Below, piece after piece: positions 25,524 through 34,495 of a DNA stretch of 36,374 bases (the stretch's first letter is position 1; every line of letters begins with the position of its first letter). Below the pieces are notes generated by a model. That model ran no database searches and was not told where the DNA came from. It saw only the letters and a list, made by a program, of their open reading frames with translations. The position numbers were made by a program, and so were the translations under genes. This stretch comes from JAVKDP01 sp040222185. Its GTDB lineage: Bacteria > Bacteroidota > Rhodothermia > Balneolales > Balneolaceae. The DNA is taken from NCBI GenBank assembly GCA_040222185.1, contig JAVKDP010000063.1:1-36374 (forward strand). Reading direction: 5' to 3'.

Positions 25524-27171
25524 CCAGAACTTTTTCTTCGCTATCGTAAGTAATACCCATTAATACTCCCAGGCTTTGTCTTCCATTCATAGTGTGACCC
25601 ATTGCTTCCAATGCTTTTCTCGTATCAGGAGATAAAAGGTTGCGTTCATATAAAATCCTGTCCGGCAGCCATTGGTGGTGGATCTTCATAGCTTCAATAG
25701 CCCGGTCTATTCTCATATCATATTCGAGCACATTTAAAACCGTTTGGAATACCGTGTTTATGATGGTCCTACCTCCGGGGCTACCAATAACCAATACAGG
25801 TTTTCCATCTTTGGATACAATAGTGGGGGTCATACTGGAAAGCATGCGCTTGCCAGGTTCCACTTTATTGGGCTGTGTTCCTATTTGTCCACGGCGAGTT
25901 GTTTCCCCCAGTACCGGGTTAAAATCTCCCATTTCATTATTGAAAATGAATCCAAGTTTTGGATCACCAGTTCTGGCTCCATAAGAATACTCAAGAGTGT
26001 AAGTAACAGAAACAGCATTTCCATCTTTATCCAGTACAGAGAAATGGGTGGTACTTTCACCATCGTAAATCTGTCCAAACCTGGAGGAGTCACTTTCTGA
26101 TGCTTGTTCAAAATCGATGTTATCGAAACGGTTTTTGGCAAACTCTTTTGAAGTAAGCTTTTCTAACGGCATGTCCAGGTTAAAATCGGGGTCGCCCAGA
26201 TGCTCAGCCCTGTCAGAATAGGCTCTTCTCATAGCTTCAGCTACCAAATGCACGTATTCCGTTGAGTTAAACTCAATAGTTTCCAGGTCGGCTAATTCCA
26301 TGATATTCATCATTTCAACCAAAGCAACTCCGCCGGAGCTAGGGGGTGGCATGGAGAAAATATCGTATCCTTTATAGGTTCCTTTAATTGGCTCTCTTTC
26401 AATTGCTTCATATTCAATCAAATCTTGTTCGGTAATGATGCCGCCGTTTTCTTCCATATAAGAAGCGAACTGTTGAGCTACTTCTCCTTTGTAGAATCCA
26501 TCTCTCCCATGATCTCTAATTTGAGTGAGTGTTTTTGCAAGTTCCGGCTGCTTCCAGGTCTCTCCGGGTTGCAATGGCTCACCATCCTCGCCTAGAAAGA
26601 AGTTTGCCATAAAAGGGAGATGTTCTTTTTGAGATATATAATATTGAGCATGATCGTAAAGAGACCAGTTCAGGGGAAAACCTTCTTTAGCAAGTGTAAC
26701 AGCAGGTTGTATAAGCTCTGCCCAGGGGAGAGATCCATATTTCTCATGCGCAAGATAAAATCCAGCCACAGTTCCCGGAACCCCAACAGCCAGTAGCCCA
26801 TCGTGATTAAGGCCTTGAATTAAGTTCCCTTCTTCATCTAAAAACATATCAGCGGTAGAAGCAAGTGGAGCCTTTTCTCTAAAATCGATAGTAGTAACAT
26901 CACTATCTGAATCCATAAATACCATAAACCCACCTCCGCCAATATTTCCGGCCTGCGGATGTGTTACAGCTAATGCAAAAGCGGTGGCGATACTGGCATC
27001 AATTGCATTTCCACCTTTTTTCATAATCTCGACACCTACTTCGGAAGCAATATGGCTATCAGAGACAACCATTCCGTTTTTGGCATAAGTTTGTGCAAGA
27101 AGTTGTGAGGTACCTGAAACTGAAAACCCAAATATAAAAGTAAGGGTCAGGCATTTGATCTTATTTCTCAT
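25474..27171 (-). CDS. ggt: Gamma-glutamyltransferase
   Basis: A 565-residue Ntn-hydrolase precursor with a signal peptide (~1-27, ending LLAQ). The large subunit begins YAKNGMVVSDSHIASEVGVEIMKKGGNAIDASIA, including the family's GGNAxDA. Self-cleavage is expected before Thr374 in GESTTHFSVLDKDGNAVSVTYTL. The small subunit retains MLSSMTPTIV, VIGSPGGRTIINTV, HHQWLPD and a final GASDSASANGAAVGY. The periplasmic enzyme transfers or hydrolyses gamma-glutamyl groups from glutathione and related peptides. It lies 10 bp downstream of the nitrilase gene and overlaps the CPBP gene, so the three are probably one operon. Confidence 0.95.
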   Translation of the reverse strand: MRNKIKCLTLTFIFGFSVSGTSQLLAQTYAKNGMVVSDSHIASEVGVEIMKKGGNAIDASIATAFALAVTHPQAGNIGGGGFMVFMDSDSDVTTIDFREKAPLASTADMFLDEEGNLIQGLNHDGLLAVGVPGTVAGFYLAHEKYGSLPWAELIQPAVTLAKEGFPLNWSLYDHAQYYISQKEHLPFMANFFLGEDGEPLQPGETWKQPELAKTLTQIRDHGRDGFYKGEVAQQFASYMEENGGIITEQDLIEYEAIEREPIKGTYKGYDIFSMPPPSSGGVALVEMMNIMELADLETIEFNSTEYVHLVAEAMRRAYSDRAEHLGDPDFNLDMPLEKLTSKEFAKNRFDNIDFEQASESDSSRFGQIYDGESTTHFSVLDKDGNAVSVTYTLEYSYGARTGDPKLGFIFNNEMGDFNPVLGETTRRGQIGTQPNKVEPGKRMLSSMTPTIVSKDGKPVLVIGSPGGRTIINTVFQTVLNVLEYDMRIDRAIEAMKIHHQWLPDRILYERNLLSPDTRKALEAMGHTMNGRQSLGVLMGITYDSEEKVLVGASDSASANGAAVGY

Positions 27172-27181
27172 GAAGTATTTA

Positions 27182-28102
27182 TTACTCTTTTATAGTTTCA
27201 GGCTGATTATTCACTTTAAATTCAAAAATATCGTTTCGGGCATAATGTCCGTTTACATCGAAATCCAGCTTGCTTTGAGTAACTTCATCTAAATCCAGTT
27301 CCGCAATTAATGCTCCGGCTTCATCAAATAAGGGACCAGCAATTACTTTTCCTTGAGGAGATACGATCACACTACCGCCAGGACACATATTTTCAGGTTC
27401 GTCAACAACCAGGTTCCTGAACTTTTCAGGATACATTGATTTTGTGAAATACTGGTTACAACCTAAAACAAAGCATCGTCCTTCTAAAGCAATTTGCTTC
27501 ATTGTTGTGGTCCATTCTTCGCGGGAATCAGCTGTTGGTGCCAGATAGATTTCCACTCCTTTATTGTACATCGCCATTCTGGCCAGGGGCATATAATTTT
27601 CCCAGCAAATCAGGCCGCCCAGCTTTCCGATTTTTGTATCAAATGTAACCAGTGATTCTCCTGAAGCCTCAGCCCATATAACACGTTCGGTACCTGTTGG
27701 TTTGATTTTGCGATGTACACCTAAAAACCCTTTGGTAGGAGAGATATAAACCATCGAGCAAAAGAGGCTGCTATTGCAAACCTGGCGTTCGGTGACTCCC
27801 AGAACCAGGTATACACCATGCGATTCTGCCAGCTTTTCAAGTCGTTTAAGATCTTTACTTTCCAGGTCAATGCTGTTTTCATAGTAATTTGCATATAGAG
27901 CACGACCTTCATCTGAACGGGAACCAATTTTTGCTCCAAATGAAAAACCGCGCGGGTACCCGGGAATAAAAGATTCGGGGAAGACAATCAGCTCACATCC
28001 TTCGCTGGCATATTTATGTGTGAGTAGCTCAACTTTTTTCAGCGTTTCTTTTTTATCGAAAAAGACAGGGCTGTCCTGAACAACACAGACTTTTATTTTC
28101 AT
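27182..28102 (-). CDS. Nitrilase-family carbon-nitrogen hydrolase
   Basis: A 306-residue enzyme when started at ATG 28102; the reading frame extends three codons further to a TTG at 28111, which I consider less likely. The Glu-Lys-Cys triad is complete: Glu43 in VFPESFIPGYPRGF, Lys132 in HRKIKPTGTERVIW and Cys166 in GGLICWENYMPLARMAMY. The EALIxGYP-like and WxExY-type sequences are those of true (branch 1) nitrilases, related to aliphatic nitrilases and plant NIT4, rather than amidases. It probably converts a nitrile to a carboxylate and ammonia in the cytoplasm. The gamma-glutamyltransferase gene follows after 10 bp, hinting at a shared nitrogen or gamma-glutamyl/cyano-amino-acid substrate, but this is speculative. 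Confidence 0.88.
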   Translation of the reverse strand: MKIKVCVVQDSPVFFDKKETLKKVELLTHKYASEGCELIVFPESFIPGYPRGFSFGAKIGSRSDEGRALYANYYENSIDLESKDLKRLEKLAESHGVYLVLGVTERQVCNSSLFCSMVYISPTKGFLGVHRKIKPTGTERVIWAEASGESLVTFDTKIGKLGGLICWENYMPLARMAMYNKGVEIYLAPTADSREEWTTTMKQIALEGRCFVLGCNQYFTKSMYPEKFRNLVVDEPENMCPGGSVIVSPQGKVIAGPLFDEAGALIAELDLDEVTQSKLDFDVNGHYARNDIFEFKVNNQPETIKE

Positions 28103-28178
28103 GATGACCAACCATTTAATGAGTGGTTAATCTACTAAAAATAATTTAAGACCGTATTAGAACATTCAGGTGATAGTT

Positions 28179-28937
28179 CTATCTCAGAACCTGCTCAACA
28201 AGTGCATCTAGTTTAGCAAGGTCAGCTTTATTTTTGAGAAAAGGATCGGTTCTTGTATCGCCCATATTCTGGATTCTGTAATCAGGGAGTAATTCTCTAA
28301 AACATAATGAGACAAAAGTATCAACTATGCGCTCTTTAAGCGGGTGTGGAACATTATATTTTTGAACGATAGAAGCTTCAATCCCCATATGCACAACTTC
28401 ATGAATAAGTGTATGAGCAGGATTATCATATTGTTTAAATCTGCCGTCAATAGTAGTATAAATAAGCAGTGAACCTTCATCGGGATTGTAGCTTCCACCA
28501 GGTCCATATAAGGTCAGATTAACGGTGTATATGTCGAATTCTTTAAAATTCCAATCCAGGTTCATACTCCCAATTTCAGCAATCATTTTGTTAACCAATA
28601 CCAGTTGAGCTTCAATGTTTTGATATCCTCTTTGGTAATCAGAAGGATTGTAAACCCCTTTTTGCATGAAATCTTTCAAGTCTTCATAATCTGCATCAGA
28701 TAAACTATTCGATTTAGCCTTTTGCTTTAACGATTCAATTAACTCTCCATTCGGAAGACTGACCTGGTAGTTGTTTTCTTCAAAAAACCGGGTATCGATA
28801 ATCGTTCTCCAGATATATTCTGTCTCGGCCTCAAGTGTTGGGATATTAACCTGTACCCGATCCTGGCTTTGTGCAAACAGAGGCGCTAAAGTAAGAACTA
28901 AAAAGAAAGCAGATTTTCTGAAGGTTTTTATACTCAT
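28179..28937 (-). CDS. Secreted putative zinc metallopeptidase (HEVVH), unassigned family
   Basis: A 252-residue protein with a cleavable signal peptide (~1-24, LAPLFAQSQ). Residues 175-187 read HTLIHEVVHMGIE, a zincin motif HExxH at 179-183 followed by small and acidic residues. Glu202 in KERIVDTFVSL, 19 residues after the second His, is a plausible third zinc ligand. A short beta segment (YGPGGSYNPDEGSLLIYTTIDGRF) precedes the helix, as in zincin folds. I do not recognise the family. It lies between crtI (101 bp upstream) and the nitrilase gene (77 bp downstream), all on one strand. Without a catalytic test, an inactive relative is possible. Confidence 0.7.
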   Translation of the reverse strand: MSIKTFRKSAFFLVLTLAPLFAQSQDRVQVNIPTLEAETEYIWRTIIDTRFFEENNYQVSLPNGELIESLKQKAKSNSLSDADYEDLKDFMQKGVYNPSDYQRGYQNIEAQLVLVNKMIAEIGSMNLDWNFKEFDIYTVNLTLYGPGGSYNPDEGSLLIYTTIDGRFKQYDNPAHTLIHEVVHMGIEASIVQKYNVPHPLKERIVDTFVSLCFRELLPDYRIQNMGDTRTDPFLKNKADLAKLDALVEQVLR

Positions 28938-29038
28938 AGTCTAAGATTATTCAATAATTCTAAAATAGGAATAGCTCGTTTACAAAAAAGTATACTATGA
29001 GTAAACAAATTCAGTATCAAAGAAAAAAACTGCTTCGT

Positions 29039-30517
29039 TTAAGCTTTCCCAATCAAATTCTCAGCAATAATACTTGATGAAAGTACTCCTGGTAATCCTG
29101 CACCTGGATGAGTCCCAGCTCCTACAAAATAAAGGTTTTCTACATCTTCAGATTTGTTATGTGGTCTAAACCAGGCCGACTGAGTCAAAATTGGTTCTAC
29201 AGAAAATGCAGATCCTTTATAACTGTTCAATACTTCCTGGAAGTGTAGAGGATCTATGTAATGTTCTGCTACAATATTTTCCTGAAGATCAGGCAGGTAG
29301 TTTTCTTCAAGGAAGTTCATGATAGCATCCCTGTACTTTGGAGCAAATTCATTCCAGTCTGTTCCGCTATCTAAGTGGGGAACAGGAGAAAGCACATAGA
29401 AACCTTCATGTCCTTCAGGCGCAATACTTGAGTCTGTAATGGTTGGCATATGAAGGTAAAGAGAGAAGTCTTCCGCTAAGTGCTTTTTATGGAAGATGTC
29501 TTTTAGTAAAGACTTGTATCGTTTCCCAAGGATGATGTTATGATGTGCCAGGCCAGAATCCAGGTATCGTTTTTTAGTTCCAAAGTATATCACAAAAAGC
29601 GACATACTGTATTTAGTACGTTCGATCTTTCTGTCAGTATATTTCTTACGATGCTCGCGCTTAATCAGGTTTTTATAAGTAAAAGCCACATCTGCATTGG
29701 AAACCACAATGTCAGCATCAAAGGTTTCTCCACATTGTAATTGAACCCCAACAGCTTTACCATCTTTGATTAATATCTCATCAATTTCAGAATTGATACG
29801 AAATTTACCTCCCTGTTCTGTAATCAGCTTCTCAAAAGCATTAACAATAGCACCAGTTCCACCCATTGCGTAGTGTACCCCCCATTCTCTTTCTAAGTAA
29901 TGGATCATGGCGTAGATAGAAGTAGTATCAAAAGGGTTTCCTCCGACTAAAAGCGGGTGAAATGAAAAACACTGCCGGAGAAAAGGGTCTTTTATAAACT
30001 GGGCTACATAGTTGTATACGTTCTTATAAGACTGAAGCTTGATCAAATCGGGAGCTACTTTAAGCATGTCTGTGAACTTCAGGAATGGCTGATCTGCCAA
30101 CTCAGTAAATCCCTTATCAAAAATAGCCTTGGTAGTAGCAAGAAATTTCTCGTAACCTTCTATATCGTCAGGATTCCTTTTTTTAATTTCCTCTATGGTA
30201 AATTCATGATCATTATTGTAGTTGAATACTTCTTTATTATGATCAAAGATTCTGTAGAAAGGATCACAAGGAACGAATTCAACATAATCAGAGCGCTTTT
30301 TTCCAGCTGCTTCCCAAATGTCATCAAACATGAATGGAGCTGTGATTACGGTAGGACCACCATCAAACTTAAAACCGTTCTGCTCATATACATAGGCACG
30401 GCCACCGAGTTTATCTCTTTTTTCCAGTATGGTAACATCATGACCTGCTGACAGTAAACGCGAAGCTGCTCCTAATCCCCCAAAGCCACTTCCTATAACA
30501 ATGATCTTCTTTTTCAT
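29039..30517 (-). CDS. crtI: Phytoene desaturase (CrtI type)
   Basis: A 492-residue flavoprotein. The N-terminal dinucleotide-binding motif is IVIGSGFGGLGAASRLLSAGHDVTILEKRDKLGGRAYVYEQNGFKFDGGPTVI trimmed here to its key parts: GSGFGG, LEKRDKLGGRA and FDGGPT, all standard for CrtI. The C-terminus has the bacterial carotenoid dehydrogenase signature near YFVGAGTHPGAGLPGVLSS. It introduces double bonds into phytoene to give lycopene or a related carotenoid at the membrane, implying a pigmented organism. No crtB or cyclase gene is adjacent; the rest of the pathway must be elsewhere. A 67-bp gap separates its start from the RlpA-like gene's stop. Confidence 0.93.
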   Translation of the reverse strand: MKKKIIVIGSGFGGLGAASRLLSAGHDVTILEKRDKLGGRAYVYEQNGFKFDGGPTVITAPFMFDDIWEAAGKKRSDYVEFVPCDPFYRIFDHNKEVFNYNNDHEFTIEEIKKRNPDDIEGYEKFLATTKAIFDKGFTELADQPFLKFTDMLKVAPDLIKLQSYKNVYNYVAQFIKDPFLRQCFSFHPLLVGGNPFDTTSIYAMIHYLEREWGVHYAMGGTGAIVNAFEKLITEQGGKFRINSEIDEILIKDGKAVGVQLQCGETFDADIVVSNADVAFTYKNLIKREHRKKYTDRKIERTKYSMSLFVIYFGTKKRYLDSGLAHHNIILGKRYKSLLKDIFHKKHLAEDFSLYLHMPTITDSSIAPEGHEGFYVLSPVPHLDSGTDWNEFAPKYRDAIMNFLEENYLPDLQENIVAEHYIDPLHFQEVLNSYKGSAFSVEPILTQSAWFRPHNKSEDVENLYFVGAGTHPGAGLPGVLSSSIIAENLIGKA

Positions 30518-30584
30518 AAAGTGATAAATATTGAATTCAGGCTATTAACCGAATTCAACAACATATCAATCCCGAAAAAATGAA

Positions 30585-31268
30585 TTAATCGTTACCCACT
30601 TGTTTCACAAAGCCCGGATGCCCTAAACCTTCCAGCCTTTTTTGAGCCTCCAGTGCTATGGCAGGGTTTTTAAAATCACCAAAATAAATTCGGTAGATGG
30701 TTTTATTATTTACGATTACTTCCTCGACTCTGCTACTTCTAATCTCGGCGGCTTTCTTTTCAGCTGAAGCACGATCGTTATAGGAGCCAAGTTGAACAGT
30801 ATATTGGGGTTCTTTCAGGTTTGTAATATTAGAAATATCCCCTTCTACTACATAAATACGAACCCGGGCTGTACCAGGGCCAATCATATCCACTTCTGTT
30901 GCTGCTCCTTTTGATAAGTCAATGATCCTGTCTTTTGCATAAGGTCCACGATCGTTAATGCGAACCTGTACAGTTTTTCCATTATCAAGGTTCTCAACCA
31001 AAACAACAGTATTGAAGGGTAATGTACGGTGAGCAGCAGTGATGCCATTCATATCATACTTTTCACCATTAGCGGTTTGGCGACCATGAAAGTCAGGGCC
31101 ATACCAGCTGGCAACACCAGTTTCGATGGCTTTGGCATCTCCGCTTTCAATAGCTCTAGCCGCTGCTTCAGAACCTGAACCGGATTTTGCTGTTCTGTTT
31201 GTTACCCCACAGGCTGAAGTGAAGAGGATAAAAAATACAAGAATGTATGCTAATCGAGATAATGTCAT
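30585..31268 (-). CDS. rlpA: RlpA-like lipoprotein with SPOR domain
   Basis: A 227-residue protein with lipobox TSAC (Cys20) and a short Ser/Ala/Gly spacer. Residues ~48-140 form the RlpA double-psi beta-barrel (GVASWYGPDFHGRQTANGEKYD, AAHRTLPFNTVVLVEN, VRINDRGPY, IDLSKGAA), with the conserved Asp of NDRGP. Residues ~153-225 form a SPOR domain (YTVQLGSYNDRASAEKKAAEI) that binds denuded peptidoglycan at septa. In Pseudomonas RlpA is a septal lytic transglycosylase; in other bacteria activity varies. It diverges from the rhomboid gene (139 bp). Confidence 0.93.
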   Translation of the reverse strand: MTLSRLAYILVFFILFTSACGVTNRTAKSGSGSEAAARAIESGDAKAIETGVASWYGPDFHGRQTANGEKYDMNGITAAHRTLPFNTVVLVENLDNGKTVQVRINDRGPYAKDRIIDLSKGAATEVDMIGPGTARVRIYVVEGDISNITNLKEPQYTVQLGSYNDRASAEKKAAEIRSSRVEEVIVNNKTIYRIYFGDFKNPAIALEAQKRLEGLGHPGFVKQVGND

Positions 31269-31407
31269 TAGGAAGTGATAGCTTTGCAGTTGTAGAAATA
31301 TATTTTCTTATCTATAAAATAGAAATTAAGGTTTATTAAAAAGAACTGTTCAAAGAATTAATTCAGTACTGCTATATAAGTCGAAATAAGACGGTTAATA
31401 CATCAAG

Positions 31408-31998
31408 ATGTCCATTACTCTAATCCTTATAGCAATAAATGCTATAGTATCTTTTGCTGCTTTTTATACCCCAAAACTCATGGAGCTGGGTATGTTCATG
31501 CCCTACAGAACAGTGCGGGAGAAGACCTGGTATGAACTAATTACGTCCGGTTTTTTGCATGGAGGGATTACGCATTTACTTTTTAATATGATTACCCTCT
31601 TTTTTTTCGGTCCCATTCTGGAGCGTACTATTGGACAAGAGCATTTTATTATCCTTTATTTTACCGGCTTGCTCGCATCATCTATCCCTTCTTTAATAAA
31701 ACATAAAGACAATCCGGAGTATGCTACAATTGGTGCGTCCGGAGCCGTTGAAAGCGTATTATTCGGTTTTATTATTTTGTTTCCATTTGAACCGATCTAT
31801 TTGATGTTTATCCCTATTGGAATTCCTTCTATTCTGTTTGGATTCATGTTCGTAGGGTATAGTATTTGGGCAAGCAAGAAAGAAGGAAAGATTAATCATG
31901 AAGCTCACATTGCAGGCGCAGCATGGGGCCTGATTTATATGTTTGCTTTTGTCCCCAACACAATTGATCACTTTTTAACGGTGATTGGTGCGATATAA
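31408..31998 (+). CDS. Rhomboid family intramembrane serine protease
   Basis: A 196-residue six-helix membrane protein. The catalytic serine is in TIGASGAVESVLFGF (Ser111) and the catalytic histidine in HEAHIAGAAWGLIY (His167). HLLFNM (His56, Asn60) is the conserved oxyanion and loop region of helix 2, and the first-loop WYELITSGFLHGG is standard. It cleaves membrane proteins within or near the bilayer; the substrate is unknown. The gene is followed by a strong hairpin terminator shared with the convergent serC gene. Confidence 0.92.
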   Translation: MSITLILIAINAIVSFAAFYTPKLMELGMFMPYRTVREKTWYELITSGFLHGGITHLLFNMITLFFFGPILERTIGQEHFIILYFTGLLASSIPSLIKHKDNPEYATIGASGAVESVLFGFIILFPFEPIYLMFIPIGIPSILFGFMFVGYSIWASKKEGKINHEAHIAGAAWGLIYMFAFVPNTIDHFLTVIGAI

Positions 31999-31999
31999 A

Positions 32000-32045
32000 A
32001 AACCGTCTTCAAAGAACTAGAGATATTCTTTTAAGAAGACGGTTT
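32000..32045. terminator. Bidirectional terminator between rhomboid gene and serC
   Basis: An 11-bp perfect stem, AAACCGTCTTC (32000-32010) and GAAGACGGTTT (32035-32045), has a 24-nt loop with A-rich and T-rich flanks. It lies between convergent stops (31998 and 32062) and can serve both genes. Confidence 0.7.
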
Positions 32046-32061
32046 AATAAAAATGATATGC

Positions 32062-33141
32062 TTATCTGTTTTTAGTTCGGAATTCATTCATAAAAGCAGC
32101 TAAAGCAGCAACACTCTCTTTCGGGCATGCGTTGTAGATACTGGCCCTGATACCACCAACACTACGGTGACCTTTAAGAGCAACCAAATCGTGAGAAGCA
32201 GCTTCTTTTATGAATTGAGCTTCCAATTCTTCCGTACCTAAACGGAACGTCACATTCATGTTTGACCGGGAGTCTGCTTCTACTGTACCCGAATAAAAAT
32301 CATCAGCATCGATTTCGTTGTACAAAAGTCCGGCTTTCTCTTCATTGAATGTTTTGAAGTATTCTAAGCCACCTTTTCCTTCAATCCATCCCAAAACAAG
32401 ATTTACCATATAAACTGCAAATGCAGGAGGTGTGTTAAACATTGCTCCAACATGAGTATTGTAGTTCAGAATGGTAGGAATATTTGTCTTATTGGCTGAT
32501 TTAAGAAAATCTTTGCGAATAATAACTACCGTTACACCTGCAGGGCCTAGGTTCTTTTGAGCCCCTGCATAAATCATTCCATATTTCTGAACATCGATAG
32601 GGCGGGAAAGGAAGTCAGAAGATGCGTCACATACTAAAGGAGCACCATTCGTTTCAGGTTCAGTTTTAAACTGAGTTCCAAAAATAGTATTGTTCGAAGT
32701 ATAGTGAACATACTTTGCGTCCTTAGTCAGTTTCAGTTCTTCGCTGGATGGAACTCTGCTGAAATTCGAATCTTTACTTGAAAATGCTTCATTAACGTTT
32801 CCAAAAAGGCCGCTTTCCTTTATAGCTTTTGTGGACCAGGTACCGGTATTGATATAGTCTGCAGTTTCGCCATGGTTAAGGAAATTGAATGGGATTTGCA
32901 TGAATTGAGTGCTTGCTCCTCCTTGAAGGAATAGTACTTCAAAGTCATCACCAAGCCCAAGAATGTTTATGAGCCGTTGGCGAGCCTGGGCGTCAATTTC
33001 TACATATTCAGCACCACGATGACTCTTCTCCATAATCGAGGTTCCGGAGCCATTATAGTCAACGAGTTGTTCTTGTGCTTTTTCTAAAACTTCGAGAGGC
33101 AGTATTGCAGGTCCTGCACTAAAATTATGTACTCTTTTCAT
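32062..33141 (-). CDS. serC: Phosphoserine aminotransferase
   Basis: A 359-residue PLP enzyme of serine biosynthesis, 3-phosphohydroxypyruvate plus glutamate to phosphoserine, also used in PLP synthesis. The N-terminus VHNFSAGPAILPLEVLEKAQ and GSGTSIMEKSHR are diagnostic. The PLP lysine is Lys196 in YAGAQKNLGPAGVTVV, and GGASTQF binds the cofactor phosphate. The C-terminal GHRSVGGIRASIYNACP is intact. It lies downstream of a DUF1015 gene, a pairing often seen with ser genes in this phylum group. Its leader (33142-33174) is an unusual CACTC/CACAC-rich tract with no ribosome-binding purines (see findings). Confidence 0.95.
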   Translation of the reverse strand: MKRVHNFSAGPAILPLEVLEKAQEQLVDYNGSGTSIMEKSHRGAEYVEIDAQARQRLINILGLGDDFEVLFLQGGASTQFMQIPFNFLNHGETADYINTGTWSTKAIKESGLFGNVNEAFSSKDSNFSRVPSSEELKLTKDAKYVHYTSNNTIFGTQFKTEPETNGAPLVCDASSDFLSRPIDVQKYGMIYAGAQKNLGPAGVTVVIIRKDFLKSANKTNIPTILNYNTHVGAMFNTPPAFAVYMVNLVLGWIEGKGGLEYFKTFNEEKAGLLYNEIDADDFYSGTVEADSRSNMNVTFRLGTEELEAQFIKEAASHDLVALKGHRSVGGIRASIYNACPKESVAALAAFMNEFRTKNR

Positions 33142-33190
33142 TATGAGTGGTGTTGTGTGAGTGGTGAGTGTGAGTTAAAAAGTGTGAGTT
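33142..33190. repeat. GAGTG/GTGTGAG low-complexity tract in serC leader
   Basis: On the plus strand the tract reads as repeated GAGTGGT, GTGAGTG and GTGTGAGTT units. AGTGTGAGTT occurs at 33167-33176 and again at 33181-33190. It spans the last codons of the DUF1015 gene, its stop and the whole serC leader, so a slippage event here could alter the DUF1015 C-terminus (LTHTF) or serC leader length. Confidence 0.55.
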
Positions 33191-34383
33191 AGTAACCCTG
33201 ATCTGAGTTTCGGTTCAAACCAGGTTGATTTAGGAGGCATGAGTTGTCCGGCATCAGAAACGTCAATTAATTCCTGAATACCAGTAGCGAACATACTAAT
33301 AGCCAGTTCTGCTTCGCCGGAATTAACAAGTCGCTCTAGTTCTTTGGTTCCCCGGATCCCACCAATAAAGTAGATGTTCTCATCCGTTCGTTGATTTGTG
33401 ATATTAAGGAGAGGTTCAAGGATGTGTTCCTGGAGTCTCGCGATATCTAACTGAGCCGCTACATCCTGGTTTTTGGATTCGGGTAGGGTTAATCCAATCC
33501 AACTTCCATTTATATATAAAGAAACCTCGCCTTTTTTTTCCGGGTTTGGATCAGCGTTTTCGGTAAGCTCAAATCTGGACTTTAGGTTATCCATAAAGTC
33601 TTCAGGAAGTGAATATATAATCCTGTTATAAGGAAGTATCCTGGTTTCACTGATTGGAAAAAGAACAGCAGGGAAGAAATTGTATTCCTCATGACCTGTA
33701 TGATTGATATTGCTATCAGTCATTTCTTTAGCTGCCCTGGACGCACTCGCACATCGGTGGTGCCCATCTGCTATATAGAAATTCGGAACCTTTAAAAAGG
33801 CATTCTCGAAAGCTTTCGATTCATGAGACTTCCAAATGGTATGCTGAACTCCATCTTCAGCAACAAAATCGTAAACTGGCTGGGTAGCTACTGTAGAATT
33901 CACCAGTTGAAAAATTTCCGGAGTGCTTTCAAATGTCATCATTACAGGCTCAGCGTGGGCTTGCTGGGTGATGATATGCTTTGTACGGTCATCTTCCTTG
34001 TCAGGCCGTGTGAGCTCATGCTTGAGGATGATGTCATTATCATAGTCCTCAACACTAACACAGCTAAATATTCCGGTCTTGGTTTTTCCGTTCCATGACA
34101 ATCGGTAGATATATACAGTATTCTCTTCATCCTTGGTGAAAAAATCAGATGCTAATAATCGCTCAAGATTTTCACGTCCTTTCTGATAAACCTCATCTGC
34201 ATGTATATCAATGTTGTCAGGTAAATCAATCTCTGGCCGTATAACATGCAAAAAACTGTTAGGCTTATTCTCCGCAAGAGCAAGTGCTTCTTCTGTGCTT
34301 ACAACATCATAGGGCACGCAAGCCACTTCTTTGATAAATTCCGGGTTTGGACGCCAGGCTTTAAATGATTTGAGTATGGCCAT
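33175..34383 (-). CDS. DUF1015 family protein (HTH-superfamily ParB-like domain annotation)
   Basis: A 402-residue cytoplasmic protein. Conserved features of DUF1015 are present: LKSFKAWRPNPEF with VACVPYDVVSTEEA at the N-terminus, ILKHELTRPDKEDDRTKHI (~118-136), FYIADGHHRCASASRA (~202-217) and a late FIGGIRGTKEL. The ADGHHR motif and its adjacency to serC (34 bp before the serC start) suggest a role connected to serine or phosphoserine metabolism; recent work on related proteins supports SerC-linked functions such as serine kinase-like steps, but I cannot confirm this from sequence. No serA gene is in the window. Confidence 0.88.
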   Translation of the reverse strand: MAILKSFKAWRPNPEFIKEVACVPYDVVSTEEALALAENKPNSFLHVIRPEIDLPDNIDIHADEVYQKGRENLERLLASDFFTKDEENTVYIYRLSWNGKTKTGIFSCVSVEDYDNDIILKHELTRPDKEDDRTKHIITQQAHAEPVMMTFESTPEIFQLVNSTVATQPVYDFVAEDGVQHTIWKSHESKAFENAFLKVPNFYIADGHHRCASASRAAKEMTDSNINHTGHEEYNFFPAVLFPISETRILPYNRIIYSLPEDFMDNLKSRFELTENADPNPEKKGEVSLYINGSWIGLTLPESKNQDVAAQLDIARLQEHILEPLLNITNQRTDENIYFIGGIRGTKELERLVNSGEAELAISMFATGIQELIDVSDAGQLMPPKSTWFEPKLRSGLLTHTF

Positions 34384-34495
34384 TCAGAAATTCAATTCTA
34401 CATATTTAAATTAGATTCAGAAGGTAAAGAAAAAAGAACTTTATTAATTTTAATTCGTTTTAAATTTCGATCAAATTTGAACTAACAAGAATACG

